Source of the DNA: Gammaproteobacteria bacterium
GTDB lineage: Bacteria > Pseudomonadota > Gammaproteobacteria > Pseudomonadales > Cellvibrionaceae
Reading direction: 5' to 3'
Length of the DNA stretch: 16,388 nt
Assembly: GCA_021151625.1 (NCBI GenBank)
Contig: JAGKWY010000085.1
Span: forward strand, 1 to 16,388
Every line of letters begins with the position of its first letter. The stretch's first letter is position 1. The notes below the pieces were generated by a model. It made no database searches. It was not told where the DNA came from and saw nothing but the letters and a program-made list of their open reading frames with translations. Made by a program: the position numbers and the translations under genes. Below, in pieces: positions 6,837 through 13,285 of this stretch.

Positions 6837-7577
6837 TTAATCACTCATCAGTATTTCCAACATGCTTTCGTAATTGTTCAAGAACTCCCTGGTGACCTCG
6901 TAATGTTCCGTATCCTGATATTTGACTTCATATATACCGGCTGTTGAAAATTGATATATTTTTGCGCGTGGGTACGCCAACAATATTGGCGAATGAGTTG
7001 CAATGATAAATTGGGATTTTTGTTCCACCAATTGATGAATTGCAGAAAGTGCAGCCATCTGTCGGGTTGGCGAGAGGGCGGCTTCAGGTTCGTCCATTAA
7101 ATACAACCCGTTTCCTCTAAGTTTGTTTACCAAGGTAGCCATAAACGACTCACCGTGGGACTGTTTATGAAGCCATCGCTCTCCATAACTCTGCATATAA
7201 GCCGTCCTACCATCACGCTCCATATATGAAGCCAGATTATAAAAGCTCTCTGCTCGAAGAAAATACCAATCCTCTGGTTTCTTGAATCCTCTAACAGGCT
7301 TTATATATCCGCTTAATTCTGAATGACTATCGTTTGTTGAAAAGGTTGTGTTTTTATTTCCACCTTCCGGATTAAAACCAAGAGTCACCGCAATAGCTTC
7401 AAGCAGGGTTGATTTCCCCGAACCATTTTCCCCAACAAAGAAAGTGACATCTTCATGAAAATCCAGGCGATCCAGTTCAGCAATCGAAGGTATAGAGAAC
7501 GGATAAACATCAAATGATTCAACGTTTTCTCGCTTAAGTTCTACGTATCTTAAATATGGCTTTTCATTAAAATCCAT
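6837..7577 (-). CDS. Stand-alone ABC-type AAA ATPase (COG3910-like)
   Basis: A 246-aa single-domain ATPase of the SMC/ABC class. Walker A is GENGSGKST (49-57). An ABC-signature-like SHGES is at 140-144, Walker B LYLMDEPEAALSP at 158-170 with catalytic E163, and the switch histidine is in THSP (H195). There is no membrane, DNA-binding or nuclease domain. This compact form matches the predicted-ATPase family COG3910, whose substrate is unknown; related ATPases occur in DNA repair and in several anti-phage systems, but nothing here proves either. TAAGG lies 7 nt before the ATG. The neighbouring - strand gene ends 47 bp upstream, so the two may be co-transcribed. The 92 bp after the stop contain G-rich tracts but no clear terminator. 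Confidence 0.85.
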   Translation of the reverse strand: MDFNEKPYLRYVELKRENVESFDVYPFSIPSIAELDRLDFHEDVTFFVGENGSGKSTLLEAIAVTLGFNPEGGNKNTTFSTNDSHSELSGYIKPVRGFKKPEDWYFLRAESFYNLASYMERDGRTAYMQSYGERWLHKQSHGESFMATLVNKLRGNGLYLMDEPEAALSPTRQMAALSAIHQLVEQKSQFIIATHSPILLAYPRAKIYQFSTAGIYEVKYQDTEHYEVTREFLNNYESMLEILMSD

Positions 7578-7624
7578 TTTTTTACCTTAGGTTAAGCATA
7601 TAAATTTAATAAAAATTATAAAAT

Positions 7625-8044
7625 TCACTTAGGCCAAACCGGTAATTCACTGGTCTCATCGTATTCCGGGAAAATGATGATATTAAAAACTTCACCTTCA
7701 AACACCCAGGCCATTAACTGCAGGTCGTCGGCGTAGTAGCTTTTTCCGTCTTGTTTGAAATCTTCATCCAGTTGGAATGAAGGGAAAATATCTTCCAGCT
7801 CTTCTTCGGTAATACCGACTATAGGCTTTGAATCCAACAAGGCAGAGTCAGCAATCACGGTGATTGAACTTAAGCGATAACTGTCTTCTTGTTGGAATGA
7901 AAACTCCAAGCCATTTTCAAACTCCCAAATTTCTTCTTCGGCCAGATTTTCTTTGTGTGCCGGCGCACCCAACAGGTTTTGAACATCCGCGCGGGTCATG
8001 CCCAGTTTGATATTGTTGATTCCGACTTTCGGGATAATATTCAT
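7625..8044 (-). CDS. Small hypothetical protein with BamE/SmpA-like motif
   Basis: This is a 139-aa soluble acidic protein. The segment IKLGMTRADVQNLLGAPAH (residues ~12-30) has the pattern of BamE/SmpA-like and BLIP-fold domains, in which a short helix follows a glycine turn and ends in LGxP. A second, weaker copy of the pattern follows (PIVGITEEELEDIF, then a strand-rich stretch ending VFNIIIFPEY). No signal peptide or lipobox is present, so it is not BamE itself; it probably stays in the cytoplasm. AAGGA lies 9 nt before the ATG. It is the gene immediately before the ATPase on the same strand. Function unknown. Confidence 0.65.
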   Translation of the reverse strand: MNIIPKVGINNIKLGMTRADVQNLLGAPAHKENLAEEEIWEFENGLEFSFQQEDSYRLSSITVIADSALLDSKPIVGITEEELEDIFPSFQLDEDFKQDGKSYYADDLQLMAWVFEGEVFNIIIFPEYDETSELPVWPK

Positions 8045-8115
8045 GATTAAAATTCCTTAAGGATGAAAGCAAAAACAGATTCACTCTTTTAAGTATTGAT
8101 CAGTTACGGCTAAAT

Positions 8116-8156
8116 CTGGAATAGGCAGCTTGATAGAAAAATGCTGTCTACTCCAG
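8116..8156 (-). repeat. Long imperfect hairpin between two hypothetical genes
   Basis: Two 14-nt arms (8116-8129 and 8143-8156) pair with one mismatch and one G-T pair around a 13-nt loop. It lies 21 bp past the stop of the - strand gene 8178-8648 and upstream of 7625-8044. Neither strand has a clean T-run after the stem. It may act as a terminator, an RNA stabiliser or a REP-like element; only one copy was seen in the window. Confidence 0.5.
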
Positions 8157-8177
8157 AATTCAGTTAAAGGGTAGTAA

Positions 8178-8648
8178 TTACCCGATTAATACCACCGCCT
8201 GTTCACCAACGCGCAATGCCTTGCCATTATTTTCCTTTGCGTAGTTCTGAGCTTCAGCGTAGCTGGAAAACCATAGATTCGGGTAGCTAGCTGTGCGGCG
8301 CAGATGATCAAAGTGCGCAAGCTGATCAGCAGTCATAGTATCCAATGCATGACGGTAATCTTCCCAGCATTTGAAACCCACCTCAACAGCCAGCATACGC
8401 AATATATGTTTGCGCTGGATAATATCGCGGCAGCGAAATAACTCGGGTAGTGATATCGCAGTCAGGGTTGCCGTTGTCAGCAGGCGTCGCAACACCGGCA
8501 GCGCCATTACTTTCGATTCAGAATAGGCCGCACGATGCAGATTGCGCGCAATACGAAGCACCAAATCCGCAGCGGACTCGGAAGGCTGCAGGTTTTGTGG
8601 CTGATGATTTTCAGGATGAACGTGTTGAGATTGATTTTCGGTATGCAT
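8178..8648 (-). CDS. Hypothetical helical protein
   Basis: A 156-aa protein I do not recognise. Residues 1-25 are polar and rich in His, Gln and Asn. Residues ~28-100 are predicted helical, with a run of leucine-rich helices and IQRKHILRMLAVEVGFKCWEDYRHAL, a pattern of an amphipathic helix followed by GFxxW that recurs in small bacterial helical-bundle proteins. The last ~35 residues (LWFSSYAEAQNYAKENNGK then VVLIG) look like a small alpha/beta end. The start chosen is the ATG at 8648, with AGGAG 5 nt upstream; an in-frame start at 8720 would add 24 residues without a ribosome site. The 195 bp upstream (8649-8843) hold no gene I can support. Confidence 0.65.
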   Translation of the reverse strand: MHTENQSQHVHPENHQPQNLQPSESAADLVLRIARNLHRAAYSESKVMALPVLRRLLTTATLTAISLPELFRCRDIIQRKHILRMLAVEVGFKCWEDYRHALDTMTADQLAHFDHLRRTASYPNLWFSSYAEAQNYAKENNGKALRVGEQAVVLIG

Positions 8649-8843
8649 ACCAACTCCTATCAATACTCGGCTTGCTCGCTCATGGCCGGGAGGGTATGCA
8701 AGCGCAGGGCTTGCGTTCAATTCGGGTGCTTATGCTTTCGCGAGACGGGCGCCCCGGCAGCCCTGTTGCGAATTCTACGCAAGCAGAATGCCGAAGGCAA
8801 ATAACTATCTGTTTGCTTGCCAATCGAAAATGCCGGGGATGAA

Positions 8844-9275
8844 TTACTGACCGAAACTGCTTACAGCCTCATAAAAGGTAATTGAAAATATCCCTAACAG
8901 GGATAATACAACGAGCACAATCAATCCTCGAGTAATATAGAAATACCCGGAATATTTAACATTGGGTGCACAAACCCAGATAAAACGTACAGTACATATG
9001 TAATAGATAACACTAAGAACAACCAAAAGGATATGGATGATAGTGATTATTACATTTGACTCTTCAGTTACAGCCTTCAGAATCCTGGAGCCAATTGCAA
9101 ATATCAACGTAAAAATTAAATTCCCCAATATAAAATGACCCCAAAACGCAGATATTAATTTTGCACGACCATTCCAATGACGCAAAAAGCTCAACGCAAA
9201 TAACTCCAGATAACCTTTCTTTGGGGCCTGAACATCCAGTTCTGATGCAGGGGTCTCGTAGGGGTTTTTACTCAT
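8844..9275 (-). CDS. Small three-helix membrane protein
   Basis: A 143-aa inner-membrane protein of unknown function. It begins MSKNPYETPASELD; this NPYxxPxxxL opening is common in small uncharacterised proteobacterial membrane proteins. Hydrophobic segments lie at about 40-62, 75-96 and 111-135. The cytoplasmic leader includes FLRHWNGRAKL just before the first helix. The start is set at 9275 because AAAGGA lies 8 nt upstream; a longer in-frame ORF reaching 9404 would overlap the divergent oxygenase gene and lacks support. The 111-bp gap to that gene must hold both promoters. Confidence 0.75.
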   Translation of the reverse strand: MSKNPYETPASELDVQAPKKGYLELFALSFLRHWNGRAKLISAFWGHFILGNLIFTLIFAIGSRILKAVTEESNVIITIIHILLVVLSVIYYICTVRFIWVCAPNVKYSGYFYITRGLIVLVVLSLLGIFSITFYEAVSSFGQ

Positions 9276-9386
9276 ATTATTTTTCCTTTGTGGTACTGAA
9301 ACACGATTAGATGGCCATAGCCGGAGGACATTTACAGATGGCGGGATTAGGATCACCACCTCGTCCCCGGATGCAAAACACTCTTC

Positions 9387-10001
9387 ATGGAAAACACGCA
9401 GCATATCAATGATCGCACCGCACCTGAAGTTATTCTTGAGCAGGATTTTATTGTTGTTTATCGCGGGTTAACAAAAGAACTATGCGATACGGTGATTACA
9501 CAATTCCAGAACAATCCCAACAAGTGGCAGGGGAAAATTGGCCGGAGGGAAGATGCATCCATTTACCAGGAGCAGACTAAAAATTCCTGGGATCTGGAAA
9601 TACTGAATGAAGGTGAATGGAAAAATATCTTTAGCGAAATTCACCCGAAGATTTACACCTGCATGGCAGACTACCTGGCACGCAGCCCCGTACTAAAATC
9701 GTTTCCCCTGCAAGTGACGGGTTACAAAATCCAGATGTATCCCAAAAACCAGGGTTATTTCCGCTGGCATGCAGATTCATTAGGCAGAAATGCCAGAAAC
9801 CGGGTAGCGGCAATGGTGTTGTATTTGAATGATGTAACAGAAGGCGGTGAAACAGAATTTTTTCACCAGAATTTAAAAATTGCCCCTAAAGCCGGCAACC
9901 TGCTGCTCTTTCCCGCCGGCTGGAATTACATGCACTGTGGCCATATGCCGGAATCAAACGATAAATATATTATTTCGTCGTTTGTGAAAATTAATGATTA
10001 A
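9387..10001 (+). CDS. 2OG-Fe(II) oxygenase, prolyl 4-hydroxylase-like
   Basis: A 204-aa enzyme of the 2-oxoglutarate/iron dioxygenase superfamily. Iron ligands are H128 and D130 in FRWHADS plus the distal H183 in YMHCGH; K193 in the following KYIISSF is the expected 2-oxoglutarate-binding base. The strands around MVLYLNDVTEGGETEFF (143-159) and LLLFPAGW (172-179) are typical of the P4Hc subfamily. The substrate cannot be told: bacterial relatives hydroxylate proteins, free amino acids or peptides. No Shine-Dalgarno sequence is obvious before the ATG. Its stop lies 2 bp from the stop of the convergent LysE-family gene, with no room for a separate terminator. Confidence 0.88.
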   Translation: MENTQHINDRTAPEVILEQDFIVVYRGLTKELCDTVITQFQNNPNKWQGKIGRREDASIYQEQTKNSWDLEILNEGEWKNIFSEIHPKIYTCMADYLARSPVLKSFPLQVTGYKIQMYPKNQGYFRWHADSLGRNARNRVAAMVLYLNDVTEGGETEFFHQNLKIAPKAGNLLLFPAGWNYMHCGHMPESNDKYIISSFVKIND

Positions 10002-10003
10002 CA

Positions 10004-10612
10004 TCAAGCATGCGCATTAATTTCCACTAATGCCATAGGTATAACCGACATTACTAACAGAGTAGCCATCATCAAATTAAAAATTTTTAGCAGCTTTTCA
10101 TTTTGCAAAAAACGCTTCATCGCTGCACCAGCACAAAGCCATGTCGCAATGCACATACCGCCAACAATTGCATAGCCTGCCACTATCATCAAAATCTGGC
10201 TCACCATTTTTTCTGAAGTAGTAAAGGATGCAATCGCGCCTATTGCCATTACCCAGGCTTTGGGGTTTACCCATTGAAACAAAACAGCTTGCATAAATGT
10301 AATTGGCTGATTGGATACAACATAGGTACCAGGCATGGATGATCGAGCTATCTTCCAAGCCAAATATAATAAATAGGAAATGCCCAGCGTTTTGATAATC
10401 AGATAAAGCGACGGAAATGCAATAAATATGCTTCCCAAACCAAAGCCAATTGCCGCAACCATTGCAGGGAAGCCAATATTTATACCCAGCAAATGCGGGA
10501 TAGATTTCACAATGCCGTAATTTACCCCCGAGGTCATCAACATAATATTATTGGGGCCGGGGGAAATAGAGGTAGCAAAACAAAAGATGATAATGGGTAT
10601 TAATAGTTCCAA
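10004..10612 (-). CDS. LysE/RhtB-family amino-acid exporter
   Basis: A ~202-aa inner-membrane protein with about six hydrophobic segments and the family's signature SISPGPNN near the N-terminus. A later conserved block is FQWVNPKAWVMAIGA. LysE/RhtB proteins export amino acids or related metabolites such as homoserine lactone or threonine; the substrate cannot be assigned. The start is placed at the TTG at 10612 because AAGGAGAG (10628-10621) lies exactly 8 nt before it, and this gives a normal short N-terminus. An in-frame ATG at 10636 adds eight residues (MQIRRAFS) with no ribosome site before it. Confidence 0.88.
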   Translation of the reverse strand: MELLIPIIIFCFATSISPGPNNIMLMTSGVNYGIVKSIPHLLGINIGFPAMVAAIGFGLGSIFIAFPSLYLIIKTLGISYLLYLAWKIARSSMPGTYVVSNQPITFMQAVLFQWVNPKAWVMAIGAIASFTTSEKMVSQILMIVAGYAIVGGMCIATWLCAGAAMKRFLQNEKLLKIFNLMMATLLVMSVIPMALVEINAHA

Positions 10613-10669
10613 CGAAAAAGCTCTCCTTATCTGCATAATCTAAACATAGATAATTCGCATTTATCCAAT

Positions 10670-11071
10670 CTACATAATTGCCATTCTTTCTTTATATCGA
10701 TCAATGGCAGCAAGGTATTCCTGCTCCGATATTGGCGACTGGCGGCAAGCCGACTTTAATTTGTAAGGTTTTAATTCAGCCTGTATTAGCTCGACCAACC
10801 TACAAGGAGAAGAATCAGGTTCGGATTTATTTACCGCATTCAAATACACCGAATTGCCAAACTCAGAAATATATGCGGTGTCGCCTTCTTTTTTCAGAAG
10901 GCTAACATACAGTAACTTGTTGTAAGTTGCGATAAACTCTTCATAGGCGGGGATTGCGCGGTTAATGTAAACACAAAACCCAAACATGGCCGCGTAGTAA
11001 TCAGCCCTTTCATTTTCAGCATATTTCATCGCCAGAAAGATCGAGGCATCGCTAAATGTTATTATCTGCAT
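10670..11071 (-). CDS. Hypothetical protein (133 aa)
   Basis: I do not recognise this protein. It is soluble and mostly helical, with MFGFCVYINRAIPAYEEFIATYNKLLYVSLL in the first half and a helical C-terminus (EQEYLAAIDRYKERM). There is no membrane segment or known motif. The start is set at the ATG at 11071 (GAGAG ~9 nt upstream). A longer reading from a GTG at 11125 would begin inside the terminator-like hairpin at 11116-11144. It follows the DUF2278 gene on the same strand, 80 bp away. Confidence 0.55.
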   Translation of the reverse strand: MQIITFSDASIFLAMKYAENERADYYAAMFGFCVYINRAIPAYEEFIATYNKLLYVSLLKKEGDTAYISEFGNSVYLNAVNKSEPDSSPCRLVELIQAELKPYKLKSACRQSPISEQEYLAAIDRYKERMAIM

Positions 11072-11115
11072 TAACTCATACTCTCTGTGCAATGCAACCA
11101 CAAGAACAGAAAATC

Positions 11116-11144
11116 GCTTCGCCACTTAATAAAAATGGCGAAGC
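11116..11144 (-). terminator. Terminator-like hairpin after the DUF2278 gene
   Basis: GCTTCGCCA (11116-11124) and TGGCGAAGC (11136-11144) are exact reverse complements around an 11-nt AT-rich loop. On the - strand the stem is followed by GATTTTCTGTT. It begins 7 bp after the DUF2278 stop, an ordinary terminator position, though the T-run is interrupted. It may cut or attenuate transcription into the next gene. Confidence 0.6.
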
Positions 11145-11151
11145 ATAGTAT

Positions 11152-11811
11152 TTAAATAGGTTTTCCCAAATTATCTGTTTTAAATGATTGAGTTTTAAAT
11201 TTGTTCAAAAACGCGATAAATTCACCTTGCGCAGTTTCAACAATAGTTCCACCATCTTGCCATATTGCATTTTCGGCATCATGTCCTCCACCAACAGGAT
11301 CCCCCTGATTTTGATGGACATTGTGAACACCCAAGTCCTTATTAAAAGGTTCACCAAAAATGTAAAACCTGACACCTTGTGCAATTACAGCCTCCAGTTC
11401 AGTCAACGCCTGAATACCTGTGCCATTTGTCCAAGGTGGATTCCAACGGACAAAATTTAAGAACCAGGATAAGCAACTTGAGTAACGAACATTATAAATC
11501 AGGACGGGGGGATGGAGCACACTGGACCGAATATAATCAAGAGCTCCAGAATTTGAGACAGGACTCAAAGGATGCCAACCATCCTTCATCTCTTTCATGT
11601 TTTCAAAATCAATTGTACGGAGCTTTACAACTCGCCACTGGATTCCATCAGGCATTGACTTGGGATCCACATCAATTGCACAGTGATAGTTTCCATTTGG
11701 CGCATGTACAATCAAGTTTCCATGATAATAACGACCAAAATTATCCGGAGGATCGCGATAATAATTTTGCTTTGTACCAATCAAAACACCATAACCATTA
11801 GAAAGTCCCAT
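11152..11811 (-). CDS. DUF2278 family protein (YukJ-like)
   Basis: A 219-aa protein with the marks of DUF2278: an N-terminal GYGVLIG strand, NYHCAIDV (41-48), SGALDYIR (88-95), an EAVIAQGVRFYIFGE stretch, and the strongly conserved GVHNVHQNQGDP (161-172) followed by WQDGG (184-188). The H163/H166/N168 cluster and D186 look like a catalytic or metal site, but the family's biochemical role is not established. No signal peptide is visible. The start is taken at 11811, where AGGAG lies 7 nt upstream; an in-frame start at 11835 overlaps that ribosome site. It is divergent from the gene at 11999, with a 187-bp spacer in which I found no convincing promoter boxes. Confidence 0.85.
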   Translation of the reverse strand: MGLSNGYGVLIGTKQNYYRDPPDNFGRYYHGNLIVHAPNGNYHCAIDVDPKSMPDGIQWRVVKLRTIDFENMKEMKDGWHPLSPVSNSGALDYIRSSVLHPPVLIYNVRYSSCLSWFLNFVRWNPPWTNGTGIQALTELEAVIAQGVRFYIFGEPFNKDLGVHNVHQNQGDPVGGGHDAENAIWQDGGTIVETAQGEFIAFLNKFKTQSFKTDNLGKPI

Positions 11812-11998
11812 TGCTAATCTCCTATGTTTTACCAAGATATATGATTGTATAAGCTAAAGCAGTTTAAAGACCCGGTATAGTTGCAAAAGTATCGATTTTT
11901 ATCAGTGACCACCAATCAAGTACATGCTAAAGTTATTTTTATTTAGGTTAACTTTCCGCCCATATTTCTAATTCTTATAGCCCAGCAGAAAACCTGAT

Positions 11999-12697
11999 AT
12001 GGAAACCTTTGATAAAGCCATTATCGATCTACTAAACAGCCAGGCGTTTTCACGGGGTTTATTTGAAATCAATGAGCAGTTTTACTATTTAAAACAGGAA
12101 ATGCACATCCGGGATTTGCTGCTTAAAAACTTAAACAAAACCCTGAATGACGCAGTGGCCATCGCAGAATACCCAAGAGGCTATGTGCGGGCAAATGATA
12201 AATCCGCATTAAACCTGAGTCGGCGCGATATTGGCGTATTTTTCTCAACCAATGGCCAGTTTGATATAAAAGCGCCGCTTTACTCCGTGGAAATAAAATT
12301 CCATTACCCGCTGGATTTATTTGCCAAAGACCTGGATGGTCTGGGCCAGACCATTCACCACACTGAAGATTTGGAGAAACTCTGTTCAGACTGGAAACGG
12401 GAAATTTGCGATAACCAAACCAACTGTTTAATTGTCATTATCTGTGAACGGGATTGGCTGGATAACGCCAGTGTCTCCGCAGCAGCCAATAGAGATTGCC
12501 CTATCGATTTATCACAAGAGCATTCCAGCCTGCGTAAACAATTAGCTACTTATATCACCGGTGCCGATTGCGACTTTAACCGGGCACTGCGAACCTCCAT
12601 CAAAAGCCCCAGCAGCGTTACCGCGGAAGCCACTACCCGCTATACTTTTTTAGTGCTGTTTAGAAAAATTACGCGGACTGAAAACGATCACTTATAG
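11999..12697 (+). CDS. Hypothetical protein, possible PD-(D/E)XK nuclease fold
   Basis: A 232-aa protein with no family I recognise. Residues 33-60 form a helix, then RRDIGVFF (75-82) and, after a loop, LYSVEIKFHY (94-103). The spacing D77 ... E98-x-K100, in two adjacent strands behind a helix with an acidic residue (E34), is the pattern of the PD-(D/E)XK nuclease core. After it come a helix (DLEKLCSDWKREI) and a hydrophobic strand CLIVIICERD (143-152), as in that fold. No DNA-binding domain or methylase partner is present. No ribosome site is evident before the ATG. Its 3' end overlaps the convergent cupin gene by 10 bp. The nuclease idea is inference from motif spacing only. Confidence 0.6.
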   Translation: METFDKAIIDLLNSQAFSRGLFEINEQFYYLKQEMHIRDLLLKNLNKTLNDAVAIAEYPRGYVRANDKSALNLSRRDIGVFFSTNGQFDIKAPLYSVEIKFHYPLDLFAKDLDGLGQTIHHTEDLEKLCSDWKREICDNQTNCLIVIICERDWLDNASVSAAANRDCPIDLSQEHSSLRKQLATYITGADCDFNRALRTSIKSPSSVTAEATTRYTFLVLFRKITRTENDHL

Positions 12698-13002
12698 AAT
12701 ATCGCCAACCAGATAGTAACCTCATCGGGATTAGTCCAACTGACTTTGTGTTTGCAATGTGCAGGAATATTCAGATAATCCCCTACCCCCAACCGAATAC
12801 TAGTCCCATCGACAAACAGCAACTCGCCGCCACCTTGTAACACCATCACCCACTCGTGCTCCTCCTGGTCATACCATTCAGTGGACACCTGCCCTTTGGA
12901 AATAATACGTTCAACCTTCACCGTTTCTGAACTCGCGATCAGCTCGAACACTTCGTTTGTTAAATCAGCAGGAATGTCCTGCAATAGGTTGTTGGTTTTC
13001 AT
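12688..13002 (-). CDS. Small cupin-domain protein
   Basis: A 104-aa single-domain cupin. The first motif is degenerate (YDQEEHEWVMVLQGGGELLF, 44-63); the second is clear: GDYLNIPAHCKHKVSW (74-89) with H82 and H85. It resembles the small cupins that end ...IPAHxKHxVxWTxPxxxTIWLAxxY, which are probably metal-binding but of unassigned function. It is 15 bp downstream of the small membrane-protein gene and probably co-transcribed with it. Its 3' end overlaps the convergent gene by 10 bp. Confidence 0.85.
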   Translation of the reverse strand: MKTNNLLQDIPADLTNEVFELIASSETVKVERIISKGQVSTEWYDQEEHEWVMVLQGGGELLFVDGTSIRLGVGDYLNIPAHCKHKVSWTNPDEVTIWLAIFYK

Positions 13003-13017
13003 AATTTTCGCTACTTG

Positions 13018-13236
13018 CTAACTTTTAGACTCTTCGTCCCTAATAAAACACACCGGGTTTTTGCGAAATTTTCGCCTCAATACCAAAATATAAACTGCCG
13101 CAGAGATGGGTGCCCAAATTGCCGCTTGTGTCAGCGCGTAGACTGCACTCTGCGATTTAAGATACTGGGCACCGGCAATAACAATAAAGGCTCCGACAAA
13201 CACCATGAGGAAGCGAACCATAAAAAATTTATACAT
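13018..13236 (-). CDS. Small two-TM membrane protein
   Basis: A 72-aa protein with two hydrophobic helices (about 5-24 and 32-53) and a basic cytoplasmic tail (LRRKFRKN) with an acidic end. AAGGA lies 7 nt before the ATG. It precedes the cupin gene closely, so the two form a likely operon. Function unknown; such short proteins are often missed but the ribosome site and clean hydrophobic pattern support it. Confidence 0.65.
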   Translation of the reverse strand: MYKFFMVRFLMVFVGAFIVIAGAQYLKSQSAVYALTQAAIWAPISAAVYILVLRRKFRKNPVCFIRDEESKS

Positions 13237-13285
13237 ACAGCATTCCTTTTCAGATAAAACTTTCGTGTTGCTTAGTACTACTGGA

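Noticed and set aside
6837..8044. Known two-gene anti-phage system (ATPase plus nuclease)
   Set aside because: The partner has no HNH, TOPRIM or other nuclease motif, so no named defence system is supported.
8450..8842. + strand ORFs across 8450-8842
   Set aside because: They overlap the - strand gene 8178-8648 and its upstream spacer, have no ribosome site and show no protein-like pattern.
9276..9404. N-terminal extension of the membrane protein gene up to 9404
   Set aside because: It would overlap the start of the divergent oxygenase gene, and a good ribosome site marks the internal ATG at 9275.
11379..11801. + strand ORF antisense to the DUF2278 gene
   Set aside because: The opposite strand carries conserved DUF2278 motifs; this reading is rich in Gln, His and Asn without structure.
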